Shown here: one piece after another, positions 25,224 through 33,019 of the stretch
Position numbering within the stretch: position 1 is the first letter of the stretch
How the letters are laid out: each line of letters begins with the position of its first letter
Origin: Planctomycetota bacterium
Lineage (GTDB): Bacteria; Planctomycetota; SZUA-567; H5-PLA8
Length of the DNA stretch: 37,403 nucleotides
Reading direction: 5' to 3'
NCBI GenBank assembly: GCA_026184295.1
Contig: JAHCJK010000039.1
Location: 1-37,403, forward strand
Made by a program: the position numbers and the translations under genes
Notes under the pieces: model-generated
Seen by the model: the letters and a program-made list of their open reading frames with translations, nothing else
Told to the model about the DNA's origin: nothing
Database searches by the model: none

Positions 25224-25380
25224 GTCGCAAACTCCTGGTAAGCCCGCGGAGGTCATGCAATCACTATCGTGCGAGAGCGTGAGTGCGTCAACAGAACCGC
25301 GCGGAATCATAAAGAGCCGGCGCCGGGACATGCACGTCGGGCAACTTTGCGCGAATCGAACGCGCTGCTTGCCGATCGGG

Positions 25381-25444
25381 TATACTTCTTCTTAGAGGAG
25401 GGGTGTACCGCTCCCGTTCGATGGGAGCCCAGTGGAGGTGCACC
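25381..25444 (+). promoter_or_regulatory. Promoter box and structured leader of the kinase-like gene
   Basis: TATACT at 25381-25386 is a good -10 candidate. Downstream, GGTGTACC (25402-25409) can pair with GGTGCACC (25437-25444) over 8 bp with one U-G pair, and GCTCCC (25410-25415) with GGGAGC (25423-25428) in a coaxial inner stem. The Shine-Dalgarno GGAGG (25434-25438) is partly in the outer stem, one base before the ATG. Structure by hand pairing only. Confidence 0.5.
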
Positions 25445-25445
25445 C

Positions 25446-26129
25446 ATGCATATTGGTTTGAAGATGCTGCGGGCGCTGGCCTGCAGCCGGCCGGCGGCAT
25501 CGCACGAAGACGGCGCGCATCCCGGCGGACCCACGGTCACGATCTCGCGCGATTTTGGCGCCGGCGCCGACGAAGTCGCGCGGCAACTGGCGCAGCGCCT
25601 GCACGTCCGCTGCTGGGACCACGAGATTCTCGACGAGGTCGTCAAAGCCGCGGGCGTCGCGCCCGAGGAAGTCGAGCATCTCGACCAGCATGTCGGCGGC
25701 TGGATCGACGACTGGATCTACGCGCTCTCCAACGGCCGCCACGCCGACCGCGGGATGTACCTGATGCATCTCACGCGCGTGCTGCACGGCATCGCCCACC
25801 AAGGCGGCGTGGTCGTCGGGCGCGGCGGGTACCTGGTCCTGGCCGAGCGCCGCGCCTTCCGCGTGCGCATCACCGGTTCGCCTGAAATCTGCGCCCTGCG
25901 CGTGGCCCGCGAGCGTTCGATGAATCTCGAGGACGCGCGGCGGCTGGTGGAGGAGAAGCGCCGCGAGCGCGAGGCGTACATGCGGTCGTACTTCAAGCAC
26001 GAGCAGGACGCGCCGAGCGACTGGGACCTGGTGGTGAACACCGACAAGTTCGGCATGCCCGAGACCGTGGAGATCGTCGTCGGCGCGATGCAGGCCGCGG
26101 GGCATGCGGTGCCGGCGCTGGCGGGGTAG
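25446..26129 (+). CDS. Cytidylate-kinase-like family protein
   Basis: A 227-residue nucleotide-kinase-like protein of the Cytidylate_kin2 type. TVTISRDFGAGADEVARQLAQRL occupies the P-loop position but lacks the usual K-[ST], as is common in this family; the following WDHEILDEVV matches the family's YD-x-E-I segment. GVVVGRGGYLVL and the LID-like R-x-x-R-E-R region (residues about 150-185) follow. In other genomes such proteins are of unproven substrate. The ATG at 25446 is chosen for its GGAGG and because an upstream in-frame ATG at 25269 lies in non-coding-looking sequence. Its leader is structured. Confidence 0.85.
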   Translation: MHIGLKMLRALACSRPAASHEDGAHPGGPTVTISRDFGAGADEVARQLAQRLHVRCWDHEILDEVVKAAGVAPEEVEHLDQHVGGWIDDWIYALSNGRHADRGMYLMHLTRVLHGIAHQGGVVVGRGGYLVLAERRAFRVRITGSPEICALRVARERSMNLEDARRLVEEKRREREAYMRSYFKHEQDAPSDWDLVVNTDKFGMPETVEIVVGAMQAAGHAVPALAG

Positions 26130-26483
26130 TCGCAGGGCTAGTGGCTGCGCAGGGGGCACCTCTGCACCCTCACCCCCGACCCCTCTCCCTTCGAGGGAGA
26201 GGGGAGTTGCGCGCGGGTGGGCGCGGCGCGAGGCGACGCGGCGCGATGCTTCGTTTTGTTCGTAGGCCGTTCCCTGATCCCTGACCCCTGTCCTCTGACC
26301 CCTGACCCCTGGCAGTTTCCGTTCCACGTGTGCCTTCGGATTCCGTTCGTGTCTGGTGAGGCGCGAAGGCTGTGTGGTATAGTTACGCACATGCGTATGA
26401 ACCGCCGTTCCCTTCCATCCCGTGCATACCTGCCTGACACACCGCTCATTTCGTGAAAACGTCCATCCATCAAAGGTAGCGCT
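26130..26483. repeat. Gene-free region with hairpin, heptamer array and promoter
   Basis: No gene is supported here. At 26180-26204 a perfect 11-bp stem (CCCCTCTCCCT / AGGGAGAGGGG) with TCG loop lies after the kinase-like gene and may end or protect its transcript. At 26272-26313 six units of a period-7 repeat (consensus CCCTGAC) occur. At 26378-26383 TATAGT preceded by TG with one spacer base is an extended -10 candidate for the LOG-family gene, implying a ~95-nt leader. Confidence 0.65.
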
Positions 26484-27701
26484 ATGTCGAAACCGCATGT
26501 CCCATCCAAATCGTCGCGCATGCCCCGAGCCTCGGTGCGGCGCGCCTCGTCGTCCGCGCAGCCGGCCGCGCCGCTTCCGGCGAACACCTCGGTGCTTGGC
26601 CCGCCCAACGGCGAATGCCTGACGCCCACGGCGCCGCCGCCGGCCGATTCCGCGCGCCAGGCCCCGCAGATCACCGTGCCGCAGGTGCCGCGCGAAGAGA
26701 TGGACATGAAGATCCAGGAATTGGTCGCGATGCAGGGCGTGCATCCGCACGACGACCTGGTCGAAGACATGATCCAGACCGCGCTGCGCCTGGTCCGCGA
26801 CGGGGCTCCGCGCGGCGAACTGAAGATCATCGCCAGCGCGATGCGCGAGCTGCGCTACGCGTTCAAGGTCTTCCGGCCGTACGCGAACATCCGCAAGGTC
26901 TCGGTCTTCGGGTCCGCGCGCACGCCGCCGGAAGCCGACGAGTTCAAGCAGGCGCACGCCTTTTCGGAAGAGATGGTCCGCCGCGGGTACATGGTCATCA
27001 CGGGCGCGGGGCCTGGCATCATGCAGGCCGCGCAGGGCGGGGCGGGGCGCGACAAGAGTTTCGGGGTCAACATCCGCCTGCCGTTTGAACAGTCCGCCAA
27101 TCCGGTGATCGAAGGCGACAAGAAACTCATCCAGTTCCGCTACTTCTTCACGCGCAAGCTCTGCTTCGTGAAGGAAGCGAGCGGCATCGCGCTCTTTCCC
27201 GGCGGTTTCGGCACCCACGACGAAGGCTTCGAGGCGATGACGCTGATCCAGACGGGCAAGTCGTCTCCGATCCCGGTCGTCTTCATCGACAAGCCGGGCG
27301 GGTCCTATTGGCGCGAATGGGCCGACTACGTCGCCGAACACCTGCTGGGCAAGGGACTGATCAGCGAGGAGGACATGAGCCTCTTCAAGATCACCGACGA
27401 CATCCAGTGGGCCGCCGAGGAGATCACGCGCTTTTATGCGCGGTACCATTCGAGCCGCTTCGTGCGCGACAAGCTGGTCCTGCGCATGGTCTCGCCGCTT
27501 TCCACGGCCGCGGTGCACAAGCTCAACGCCGAATTCGCGTCGCTGCTGGCGCCCGGTTCGGGTCCCATCGAACAGCGCGGGGCGCTGCCCGAGGAAGCCG
27601 ACCAGCCGGAATTGTGCTCGCTGCCGCGCCTGGTGCTGAAGTTCAACCGCCGCAACTACGGCAAGCTGCGCCGCCTCATCGACGCGATCAACCAGGCCTG
27701 A
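26484..27701 (+). CDS. LOG-family (lysine-decarboxylase-fold) protein
   Basis: A 405-residue protein of the LOG/TIGR00730-like Rossmann family. VSVFGSARTPP starts the fold, YMVITGAGPGIMQAA is the dinucleotide-like glycine loop, FFTRKLCFVKEAS carries the conserved R-K, and PGGFGTHDE at residues 239-247 is the family signature with the catalytic Glu. LOG enzymes release nucleobase from nucleoside 5'-monophosphates (cytokinin activation in plants), although bacterial substrates are often AMP or unknown. The first ~70 residues are a Ser/Pro/Ala-rich extension and the last ~80 residues are an extra domain; together these make it longer than the ~190-residue minimal form. AAAGG precedes the ATG. 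Confidence 0.9.
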   Translation: MSKPHVPSKSSRMPRASVRRASSSAQPAAPLPANTSVLGPPNGECLTPTAPPPADSARQAPQITVPQVPREEMDMKIQELVAMQGVHPHDDLVEDMIQTALRLVRDGAPRGELKIIASAMRELRYAFKVFRPYANIRKVSVFGSARTPPEADEFKQAHAFSEEMVRRGYMVITGAGPGIMQAAQGGAGRDKSFGVNIRLPFEQSANPVIEGDKKLIQFRYFFTRKLCFVKEASGIALFPGGFGTHDEGFEAMTLIQTGKSSPIPVVFIDKPGGSYWREWADYVAEHLLGKGLISEEDMSLFKITDDIQWAAEEITRFYARYHSSRFVRDKLVLRMVSPLSTAAVHKLNAEFASLLAPGSGPIEQRGALPEEADQPELCSLPRLVLKFNRRNYGKLRRLIDAINQA

Positions 27702-27768
27702 GCGCGGTGGCGCCTCCGCCCGAAGGGCGGTAGAACCTTCCCGTTCCGCCACGGCAAGGGAGGCCGCC

Positions 27769-28356
27769 ATGAGTTTCGAGTTCGACACGTTCCTCGTGCG
27801 CGAGCACGTCGGGTTCCTGAAACTCCACGAGGCCTACGACATCCTCTCGCCGGACGGGACGGTCGTCGGCACCGCCGTGGAACGCGCCAGCGGCTTCCTG
27901 CAGTTCCTGAAGCTGGTGGTGAACAAGAACATGCTCCCGTTCACCGTCGAGATCATGGACGCGGACGAGACGGTGCTGCTGAGCATCCGGCGCAGCTTCA
28001 CCTTCTTCCGCTCCAAGGTGCGCGTCTTCGACGAACAGAACGTGGAGATCGGGTACTTCAGGCAGCACATCTTTTCCCTGGGCGGCGGCTTCGACGTGCT
28101 CGACACGCAGGAGGTCAAGATCGCGACGCTGAAGGGCGACTGGAAGGGCTGGAACTTCAAGTTCACCGACGAGAGCGGCGCCGAGATCGGCCAGGTGACC
28201 AAGAAGTGGGCCGGCCTCGCGCAGGAACTCTTCACCAACGCGGACAACTACGTCGTCCACATCGACCGCGCCAGAATCACGGACGTGAAGCAGGTGCAGT
28301 TGATGCTCGCCGCGGCCCTGTGCATCGACATGGTGCTGAAGGAAGCCGACGGCTAA
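27769..28356 (+). CDS. LURP-one/scramblase-like protein
   Basis: A 195-residue protein of the tubby-like/LURP-one-related and phospholipid-scramblase-like fold: regularly spaced beta strands with phrases such as YDILSPDGTVVGTAVE, SIRRSFTFFRSKVRVFD and GDWKGWNFKFTDESG, and a C-terminal helix (LMLAAALCIDMVL). In bacteria these are small cytoplasmic or membrane-associated proteins of unclear role; scramblase activity is not implied. GGGAGG is present upstream of the ATG. It is convergent with the next gene, and their stops interlock within CTAA (28353-28356). Confidence 0.8.
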   Translation: MSFEFDTFLVREHVGFLKLHEAYDILSPDGTVVGTAVERASGFLQFLKLVVNKNMLPFTVEIMDADETVLLSIRRSFTFFRSKVRVFDEQNVEIGYFRQHIFSLGGGFDVLDTQEVKIATLKGDWKGWNFKFTDESGAEIGQVTKKWAGLAQELFTNADNYVVHIDRARITDVKQVQLMLAAALCIDMVLKEADG

Positions 28357-29105
28357 CCCGCGCGCGCTTCCGCCGCCTCCAGCGGCAGGGCCTCGATCGG
28401 CGCCATGCCCGAAGGCAGCGCGCGGTCGGCGTCCGAGACGTACGCGAAGGTCAGGTTGCGGCGGTAACGCTCCGAGGCGTTCGCCTTCGAAAAGTGCGGC
28501 AGCGCGCTGTGGAAGAGCAAGCCTTCGCCCGCGCGCGCGCACAGCGGCACGGCCTGCCGGATCAGCGCGGCCTGAAGCGGATCGTGCACGTCCATGCCTT
28601 CGCCGACGGCCGTCTTGACCGTGCGCAGCAGACCAAGCTTGTGCGCGCCGGGGATCACTTCCAGGCAGCCGTTCTCCACGCCCGCGTCGTCGAGAAAGAC
28701 CATGAACGAGACCATGCGCGCGTGGCCCCAGTTGACGCCGTCCTGGTGCCAGTCGATCTGCCGGCCGACGCGCGGCGCCTTGACCACCATCATGTTGTGC
28801 CGGTTGACGCAGACCACGGCGTCGGGCGAGACCGCCGCGCGCACGGCCTCGGCCACGCGTTCGTCCTGCGCGACGGCCTGGAAGGCCGGGTGCCGCGCCA
28901 TCACGCGCGAGAGCCGGAAGACCGCGGCGCGTCCGGCCGCGGGGGCTTCGAGCAGATCCCACGAGCCCCGCGCGTCGCTTTGCGCCTTGGCCAGTTCCGC
29001 GTCGGCGAGCGCGCGGAGTTCGGCCAGGCGCGCGTCGTCGAGGACGCGGCCGAGGTTCAGGTAGCCCTGGTCCCGGAAGAACGCCGTCTCGTATTCGTTC
29101 AGCAT
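28353..29105 (-). CDS. Phytanoyl-CoA-dioxygenase-family protein
   Basis: A 250-residue Fe(II)/2-oxoglutarate oxygenase of the PhyH family. H120-Q-D122 (IDWHQDGVNW) and a distal His in LLFHSALPHFS (H204) form the iron site, with an Arg in ERYRRNLTF about 11 residues later for 2-oxoglutarate. VFLDDAGVENGCLEVIPGAHKLG is a typical core segment. The start at 29105 has GAAAGGA 9 nt upstream; the frame stays open further upstream only because it shadows the neighbouring gene. It is the last gene of a same-strand AraC-PhyH-PhyH run; spacing to the upstream dioxygenase is 34 bp. Substrate unknown. Confidence 0.9.
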   Translation of the reverse strand: MLNEYETAFFRDQGYLNLGRVLDDARLAELRALADAELAKAQSDARGSWDLLEAPAAGRAAVFRLSRVMARHPAFQAVAQDERVAEAVRAAVSPDAVVCVNRHNMMVVKAPRVGRQIDWHQDGVNWGHARMVSFMVFLDDAGVENGCLEVIPGAHKLGLLRTVKTAVGEGMDVHDPLQAALIRQAVPLCARAGEGLLFHSALPHFSKANASERYRRNLTFAYVSDADRALPSGMAPIEALPLEAAEARAG

Positions 29106-29139
29106 CGTCGTCGGTCCTTTCAAAAAAGAGACGCGGAGA

Positions 29140-29961
29140 TCAGGCGCAGGCGCGCGCGATCCAGTCCTGCGCGGAGCGCACGGCGCGTTCGTCGCCGCGG
29201 GTGCGCGCGAGATGCCCGTTCGACGGGCGCAGCGTGGGCTGCGTCGCATCCTGGTAGCGCCAGTCGATGCTCCAGCGGATGGTCTCGGTCTGGTTCGGCA
29301 GGCCCTGGTGGAAGAGCATGTTGTGGAAGAGCACCACGTCGCCGGGGTCGGTCTCGATGTCGATGGCGCGCGGGAGATGCGGATCGAGATGCGCGCGGTC
29401 GATCTCGAGGTAGTGCTTCTGCTTCGTATACGGCGCCAGGCCCAGGCGGTGCGTGCCGGGGATGAACTGCATGCAGCCATTGGCGCGGCGCGCGGGCACC
29501 AGGCTGGCCCAGCAGTTGACCGTGCGCAGCACGTCCACGTCGCCGCCGGCCTTGTAGCTGTCGGTGTAGGCCGCGTCCTGGTGCCACAGCACGCGGAAGG
29601 CGTCGTCGCCGGGAATCTTGGGGCGCAGGTAATAATTCGGGTACAGCCGGACCTCGTGCCCGAGGAAGGATTCGGCCAGGTCCAGCAGCCCGGGGTGAAA
29701 GAAGAAGTCGAAGAAGCCGGCGGTGTGCAGTTCCTGGTTGAAGAGCGCCGGCGCGTGCGGGCCGAGCTGCCGGTAGACGGGCACGAGCCGCCGATCGAAC
29801 GGCAGGTCCGCGTAGGTCTCGGGCAGCGCGCCTTCCGCGTGGAAGCGCCGTACGACGCGCTCGGCGATGGCCTCGGCCTCGGCACGCACCGCGTTCATCA
29901 CGCGCGCGTCGAAGAAGCCCTTCAGCACCACAAACCCCTGTTCCTCGAACGTGCGCTGCAT
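29140..29961 (-). CDS. Phytanoyl-CoA-dioxygenase-family protein
   Basis: A 273-residue PhyH-family oxygenase, related to but distinct from its downstream neighbour. Iron ligands H127-Q-D129 (LWHQDAAYTD) and H218 (NMLFHQGLPN) and the 2-oxoglutarate Arg R229 (ETIRWSIDWRYQD) are visible; GCMQFIPGTHRLG is the shared core. The WRYQDATQPTLRPSNGHLARTRG end is seen in a PVC-enriched subgroup. The ATG at 29961 has AGGAGA 7 nt upstream. It is 105 bp downstream of an AraC regulator on the same strand, consistent with local control by it (inference). The two tandem oxygenases may act sequentially on one small molecule. Confidence 0.92.
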   Translation of the reverse strand: MQRTFEEQGFVVLKGFFDARVMNAVRAEAEAIAERVVRRFHAEGALPETYADLPFDRRLVPVYRQLGPHAPALFNQELHTAGFFDFFFHPGLLDLAESFLGHEVRLYPNYYLRPKIPGDDAFRVLWHQDAAYTDSYKAGGDVDVLRTVNCWASLVPARRANGCMQFIPGTHRLGLAPYTKQKHYLEIDRAHLDPHLPRAIDIETDPGDVVLFHNMLFHQGLPNQTETIRWSIDWRYQDATQPTLRPSNGHLARTRGDERAVRSAQDWIARACA

Positions 29962-30066
29962 GGCTGGGTCTCCTGTTCCAATGTGGACACAGTATGACCT
30001 GCCGATGGGCGGATTGCTTTGGGGATATGGGACTCAGGACTTAGCAAAAACAGACATTCGGAAGGC

Positions 30067-30927
30067 CTACAGCAGGCCGGGGCGTTCGCGGTATTGCGCG
30101 GGGCTGACGCCGGCTTCGCGGCGGAACCAGCGCGAGAAGGTATGGATCTCGGGAAACCCGAGCGCCTCGGCGACCTCGGTCACGTTCAGGCGTCCCTGCG
30201 CAAGGAGTTCCTTGGCGCGGGCGGCGCGGCGGGCCGTCGCGTAGGCATGCGGCGAACAGCCCTGTTCCCGGGCAAAGACGCGCGCCAACTGCCGCGGCGA
30301 AAGATGCACGGCCTCCGCGAGTTCCTCCAGCCCCGGCGGTCGCGCGAGCCGCTCGTCGATCAGCGCCAGCGCCCGTTCGATGCGCGCGTCCTCGTCCCCC
30401 GCGGAACCCCGAGGCGGCGTGCCGGCCCCGGCGGCCTCGCGCGGCCAAAGGCAGAGCGCCTCGGCGACGGCCAGCGCCAGGAGCGGCGATGGGCCCGCCG
30501 GCGCGATGGAGGCGCGCGCGACGCGCTTGAGCGCCCGGAGCAGCGGTTCGGCGCCGGTCAGTTCGTGCACGCAGGCGGGGAAGAGGCGCAGCTTGAGCGC
30601 CGGCCAGCCGCGTTCGACGCGCAGCTTGAAACTGTAAATGGCCGCGCCCGGATGCGCCGCGCGCATCGCGTAGCCGTGTTCCACGCCGGGGTAAAAAACC
30701 GCGGCCGTCGCGGCCCGCGGGACCAGGCGCCCGCCCGCGCGGTGCCAGTAGCCCGCGCAGCCGGCGGCCACGTCCATTTGAAGCAGATCGCGGTGCGCGT
30801 GCGGTTCGAGCGCGAAGGCGCCGTCGAGCGGCATGTGGGTGGCCTGCACGAGCCGCGCGGGATTCTGGAAGACGCGCGCGCAGAGGTCCAGCAGGGCGCG
30901 CTCGGGTGTGGGCGCATGCTTGGGCAT
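30067..30927 (-). CDS. AraC-family transcriptional regulator with cupin-like N-terminus
   Basis: A 286-residue regulator. The N-terminal ~150 residues have beta-strand spacing and a PHAHRDLLQMDV motif like the cupin sensor domain of AraC proteins. The C-terminal domain has two helix-turn-helices (LEELAEAVHLSPRQLARVFA and VTEVAEALGFPEIHTFSRWF), then RREAGVSPAQYRER, the family signature. The ATG at 30927 has no Shine-Dalgarno but lies 6 nt after a TATAAC box on the minus strand, so the mRNA may be leaderless. It precedes two PhyH genes, mirroring the AraC-PhyH pair at 3.9-5.5 kb. Confidence 0.93.
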   Translation of the reverse strand: MPKHAPTPERALLDLCARVFQNPARLVQATHMPLDGAFALEPHAHRDLLQMDVAAGCAGYWHRAGGRLVPRAATAAVFYPGVEHGYAMRAAHPGAAIYSFKLRVERGWPALKLRLFPACVHELTGAEPLLRALKRVARASIAPAGPSPLLALAVAEALCLWPREAAGAGTPPRGSAGDEDARIERALALIDERLARPPGLEELAEAVHLSPRQLARVFAREQGCSPHAYATARRAARAKELLAQGRLNVTEVAEALGFPEIHTFSRWFRREAGVSPAQYRERPGLL

Positions 30928-30931
30928 GCGG

Positions 30932-30943
30932 GGGTTATACCGG
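30932..30943 (-). promoter_or_regulatory. Candidate -10 box for the second AraC gene
   Basis: The minus strand reads CCGGTATAACCC, with TATAAC 6 nt upstream of the ATG and identical to the 12-mer at 21254-21265. The spacing fits a leaderless transcript. It lies in a 21-bp gap downstream of the winged-helix-like gene. Confidence 0.5.
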
Positions 30944-30948
30944 ATTCG

Positions 30949-31440
30949 TCACTCCAGCGGCAGCGTGGGGAGGCTTTCGGGCGGCGGGAGTTCGCCCGGC
31001 GGCGTCCCGCCTTGCGAGCGCGGCCGCTGAGCGGCACGTTCGGCGTAGGCGGGGTTCAGGTGTTCGGAGATGCCCAGCGAGGAAGCCGAGAACCGGAACG
31101 GGTCGGCCTGTCCGCGCGTATCGGCCAGGTACGAGGCCGCGTTGTACGCGTCGAGCTGGCGGTAGCAGCGGCGCAGTTCGGCGGGGTCCAGGTTCTCGAC
31201 GTAGCGGCCCACGGAGCGCGCGGGCTCGCCTTCGGCCGCGGGCAGCGCGCCCGCGCCGGTGCGGACGACGTCCACGAGCGAGAAGTCGTACAGGGCCTGC
31301 GCGGCTTTGAGCACCTCCGCCACGGGCGCGCCGGTGATCGCGTGGGCGCGGTCGAAGAGCGCCGCGAAGGACAACCCGCCTTCCCGGACCAGAAGGTCCA
31401 GAAGCTCGAACTGCAGTTCGTTTAAGAGCAGCCGTGCCAT
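30949..31440 (-). CDS. Uncharacterised protein with winged-helix-like N-terminus
   Basis: A 163-residue protein. The first ~65 residues (LNELQFELLDLLVREGGLSF, APVAEVLKAAQALYDFSLVDVV) have the helix-helix-strand rhythm of a winged-helix domain; the central part has RCYRQLDAYNAASYLADTRGQ; the C-terminus is Pro-rich (GGTPPGELPPPESLPTLP). No family is recognised. Minus-strand TATAAC at 31449-31454 lies 8 nt before the ATG with no Shine-Dalgarno, again suggesting a leaderless message. It is 21 bp upstream of the AraC gene and may belong to the same unit. Confidence 0.65.
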   Translation of the reverse strand: MARLLLNELQFELLDLLVREGGLSFAALFDRAHAITGAPVAEVLKAAQALYDFSLVDVVRTGAGALPAAEGEPARSVGRYVENLDPAELRRCYRQLDAYNAASYLADTRGQADPFRFSASSLGISEHLNPAYAERAAQRPRSQGGTPPGELPPPESLPTLPLE

Positions 31441-31515
31441 GTACCCATGTTATACGCGGGCGCACGCGTGCACTGGGTAAAATCGGGCGAACGTCATCTT
31501 AGGCGTCTAGAAGCG

Positions 31516-31544
31516 TTGACAGGGGGGGCGCAAGCGCCTATGCC
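31516..31544 (+). promoter_or_regulatory. Candidate sigma70-type promoter of the HU-fusion gene
   Basis: TTGACA at 31516-31521 is a perfect -35 element; after 17 bp comes TATGCC (31539-31544). The spacer ends in GGCGCAAGCGCC (31527-31538), a perfect 5-bp inverted repeat that could be an operator. The start of the HU-like gene is 75 bp downstream. Confidence 0.55.
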
Positions 31545-31618
31545 TGTGCCTGGAAAACGTCGTCTGGGGTTTTCCATCCCACCACATCCAACGCGCGCGG
31601 CAATCGAGGGGTCCCTCC

Positions 31619-32818
31619 ATGAACCAAGTGGAACTGGCGCAGCATCTTTCCAAGTGCACGGGCATCGCGGGTTCGGTCTGCGGCGCGGTGATGACGGAAC
31701 TCTTCACGCTCGTGCGCGGGGCCATCGATCGCAACGAGTCGGTCACGATCAAGGGCTTCGGGACGTTCAAGCCCGAGGCGAGCCGGAACGGGTATGAGGT
31801 TCGTTTCGAGGCCGAGCCGCCGGCCAAGGCCCGCCCCGGGGACGAGGACGACGTGATCAGCGTCACCGAGACGCGCAAGCTGAAGATCGACAGCGACCGC
31901 ATGCGTTCGCTGAAGGAGATCGAGGAGGCGCAGCTCGCGGCCGAGGCCGAAGAGGCCATCGAAGCGACCGAGGCGGACCTCTTCGATCCCACCAGCCCGC
32001 CGCCCGACAAGCCCGGCTACAAGATTCCCACCCGCTCGGGGCTCAACCCGGCCATGCGTTCGAACGCCTCCGCGCCGGCGGCCTCGCCGTACGCTTCGGC
32101 GGCGCGCTCGGGCGTCAACCGCGCCGCCGATTCGGAAAAGGAGGACAAGCCGAGCAAGTCGGGGCGTCGTTCGGCCTCGCGTTCGGGGCGGAACAAGGCC
32201 GCGTCCTCGTCCGCGCTGCCCGAGGCCACACCCGACGGCCTGACGGCCTTCGCCTCCGACATCCTGGGCCTGAACGTCTCGGAAGTCGAACGCGGCCTGG
32301 GGCTCGCCGCGGGCGTCAACCCGGCCGCGCACGGCCGGCGGCTCACTTTTCCGGTGCAGATCAGCCGCCAGGCGCAGGACGCGAGTTCCAAGCGCTACCG
32401 CCCGTCCGGCGGCGACGAACGCCGGCAGTTCAAGGACCTGGCGCTGAAGAACTTCTTCCTCAGCCTCGGTTCGATCGTGCGCGACCGCGAGACGCACGAG
32501 CCGCTGATCGTCTTCGACGTCGAAGCCAAGGCGGGGAAGGAAGGCGAGCGTTACGTGATCAAGCTCCTACATGTCGCGGGCAAGGCCAAGCAGGCCAGGA
32601 AGGCCGGCGGGCGCGTGGTGGAGAACCCGCACGAACTGCGCTACGAGGAGAAGGACTTCGATTTCACGCACCACGAAGTGCTGATCCTGATCGACGAGAA
32701 GATGGGCCCGCGCATCCACGGATTCGATATCGGCGGCTTCAAGGACAACGACCGGCGCGAGCGCGCCGAAATCTGCCTCGCGCAGGAATACGAAAATTAT
32801 CAAGTCGAAAGGAAGTAG
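31619..32818 (+). CDS. HU/IHF-like domain fused to a novel C-terminal domain
   Basis: A 399-residue protein. Residues 1-~55 (NQVELAQHLSKCTG, VCGAVMTELFTLVRGAID, SVTIKGFGTFKP) match the first half of the HU/IHF fold, including the GFGTF turn, but the usual NP-containing DNA-wrapping arm is replaced by an acidic stretch with VRFEAEPPAKARPG. An acidic helix (about 95-125) and a ~100-residue Ser/Ala/Arg linker follow. The last ~150 residues (KDLALKNFFLSLGSIVRDRE to HHEVLILIDEKMGPRIHGFDIGGF) form a separate domain I cannot assign. AGGGG lies 7 nt before the ATG. Probably nucleoid-associated or a DNA-bridging factor; inferred. Confidence 0.75.
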   Translation: MNQVELAQHLSKCTGIAGSVCGAVMTELFTLVRGAIDRNESVTIKGFGTFKPEASRNGYEVRFEAEPPAKARPGDEDDVISVTETRKLKIDSDRMRSLKEIEEAQLAAEAEEAIEATEADLFDPTSPPPDKPGYKIPTRSGLNPAMRSNASAPAASPYASAARSGVNRAADSEKEDKPSKSGRRSASRSGRNKAASSSALPEATPDGLTAFASDILGLNVSEVERGLGLAAGVNPAAHGRRLTFPVQISRQAQDASSKRYRPSGGDERRQFKDLALKNFFLSLGSIVRDRETHEPLIVFDVEAKAGKEGERYVIKLLHVAGKAKQARKAGGRVVENPHELRYEEKDFDFTHHEVLILIDEKMGPRIHGFDIGGFKDNDRRERAEICLAQEYENYQVERK

Positions 32819-33019
32819 CCTTCGCCTGCCCGGGATTGGCACAGCGAGAAATCCAATCCGCGGGAGGTGGCCTATACATCCGTAAAGCACTGACGGCGCT
32901 TGTGGTTGGAAAAGCTCCCACCGGCAAAATAAGTCGGGCCTTCGGCCGTCCGACTGGTGTATGAGGCTTGGCTCACGAAGGCAACGCCCGCGCAGCTTCC
33001 ATTCGAACAGGAGATTCCG

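Noticed and set aside
27769..28356. True phospholipid scramblase
   Set aside because: Only the general tubby-like/LURP-one fold is recognisable; bacterial members have no established scramblase activity.
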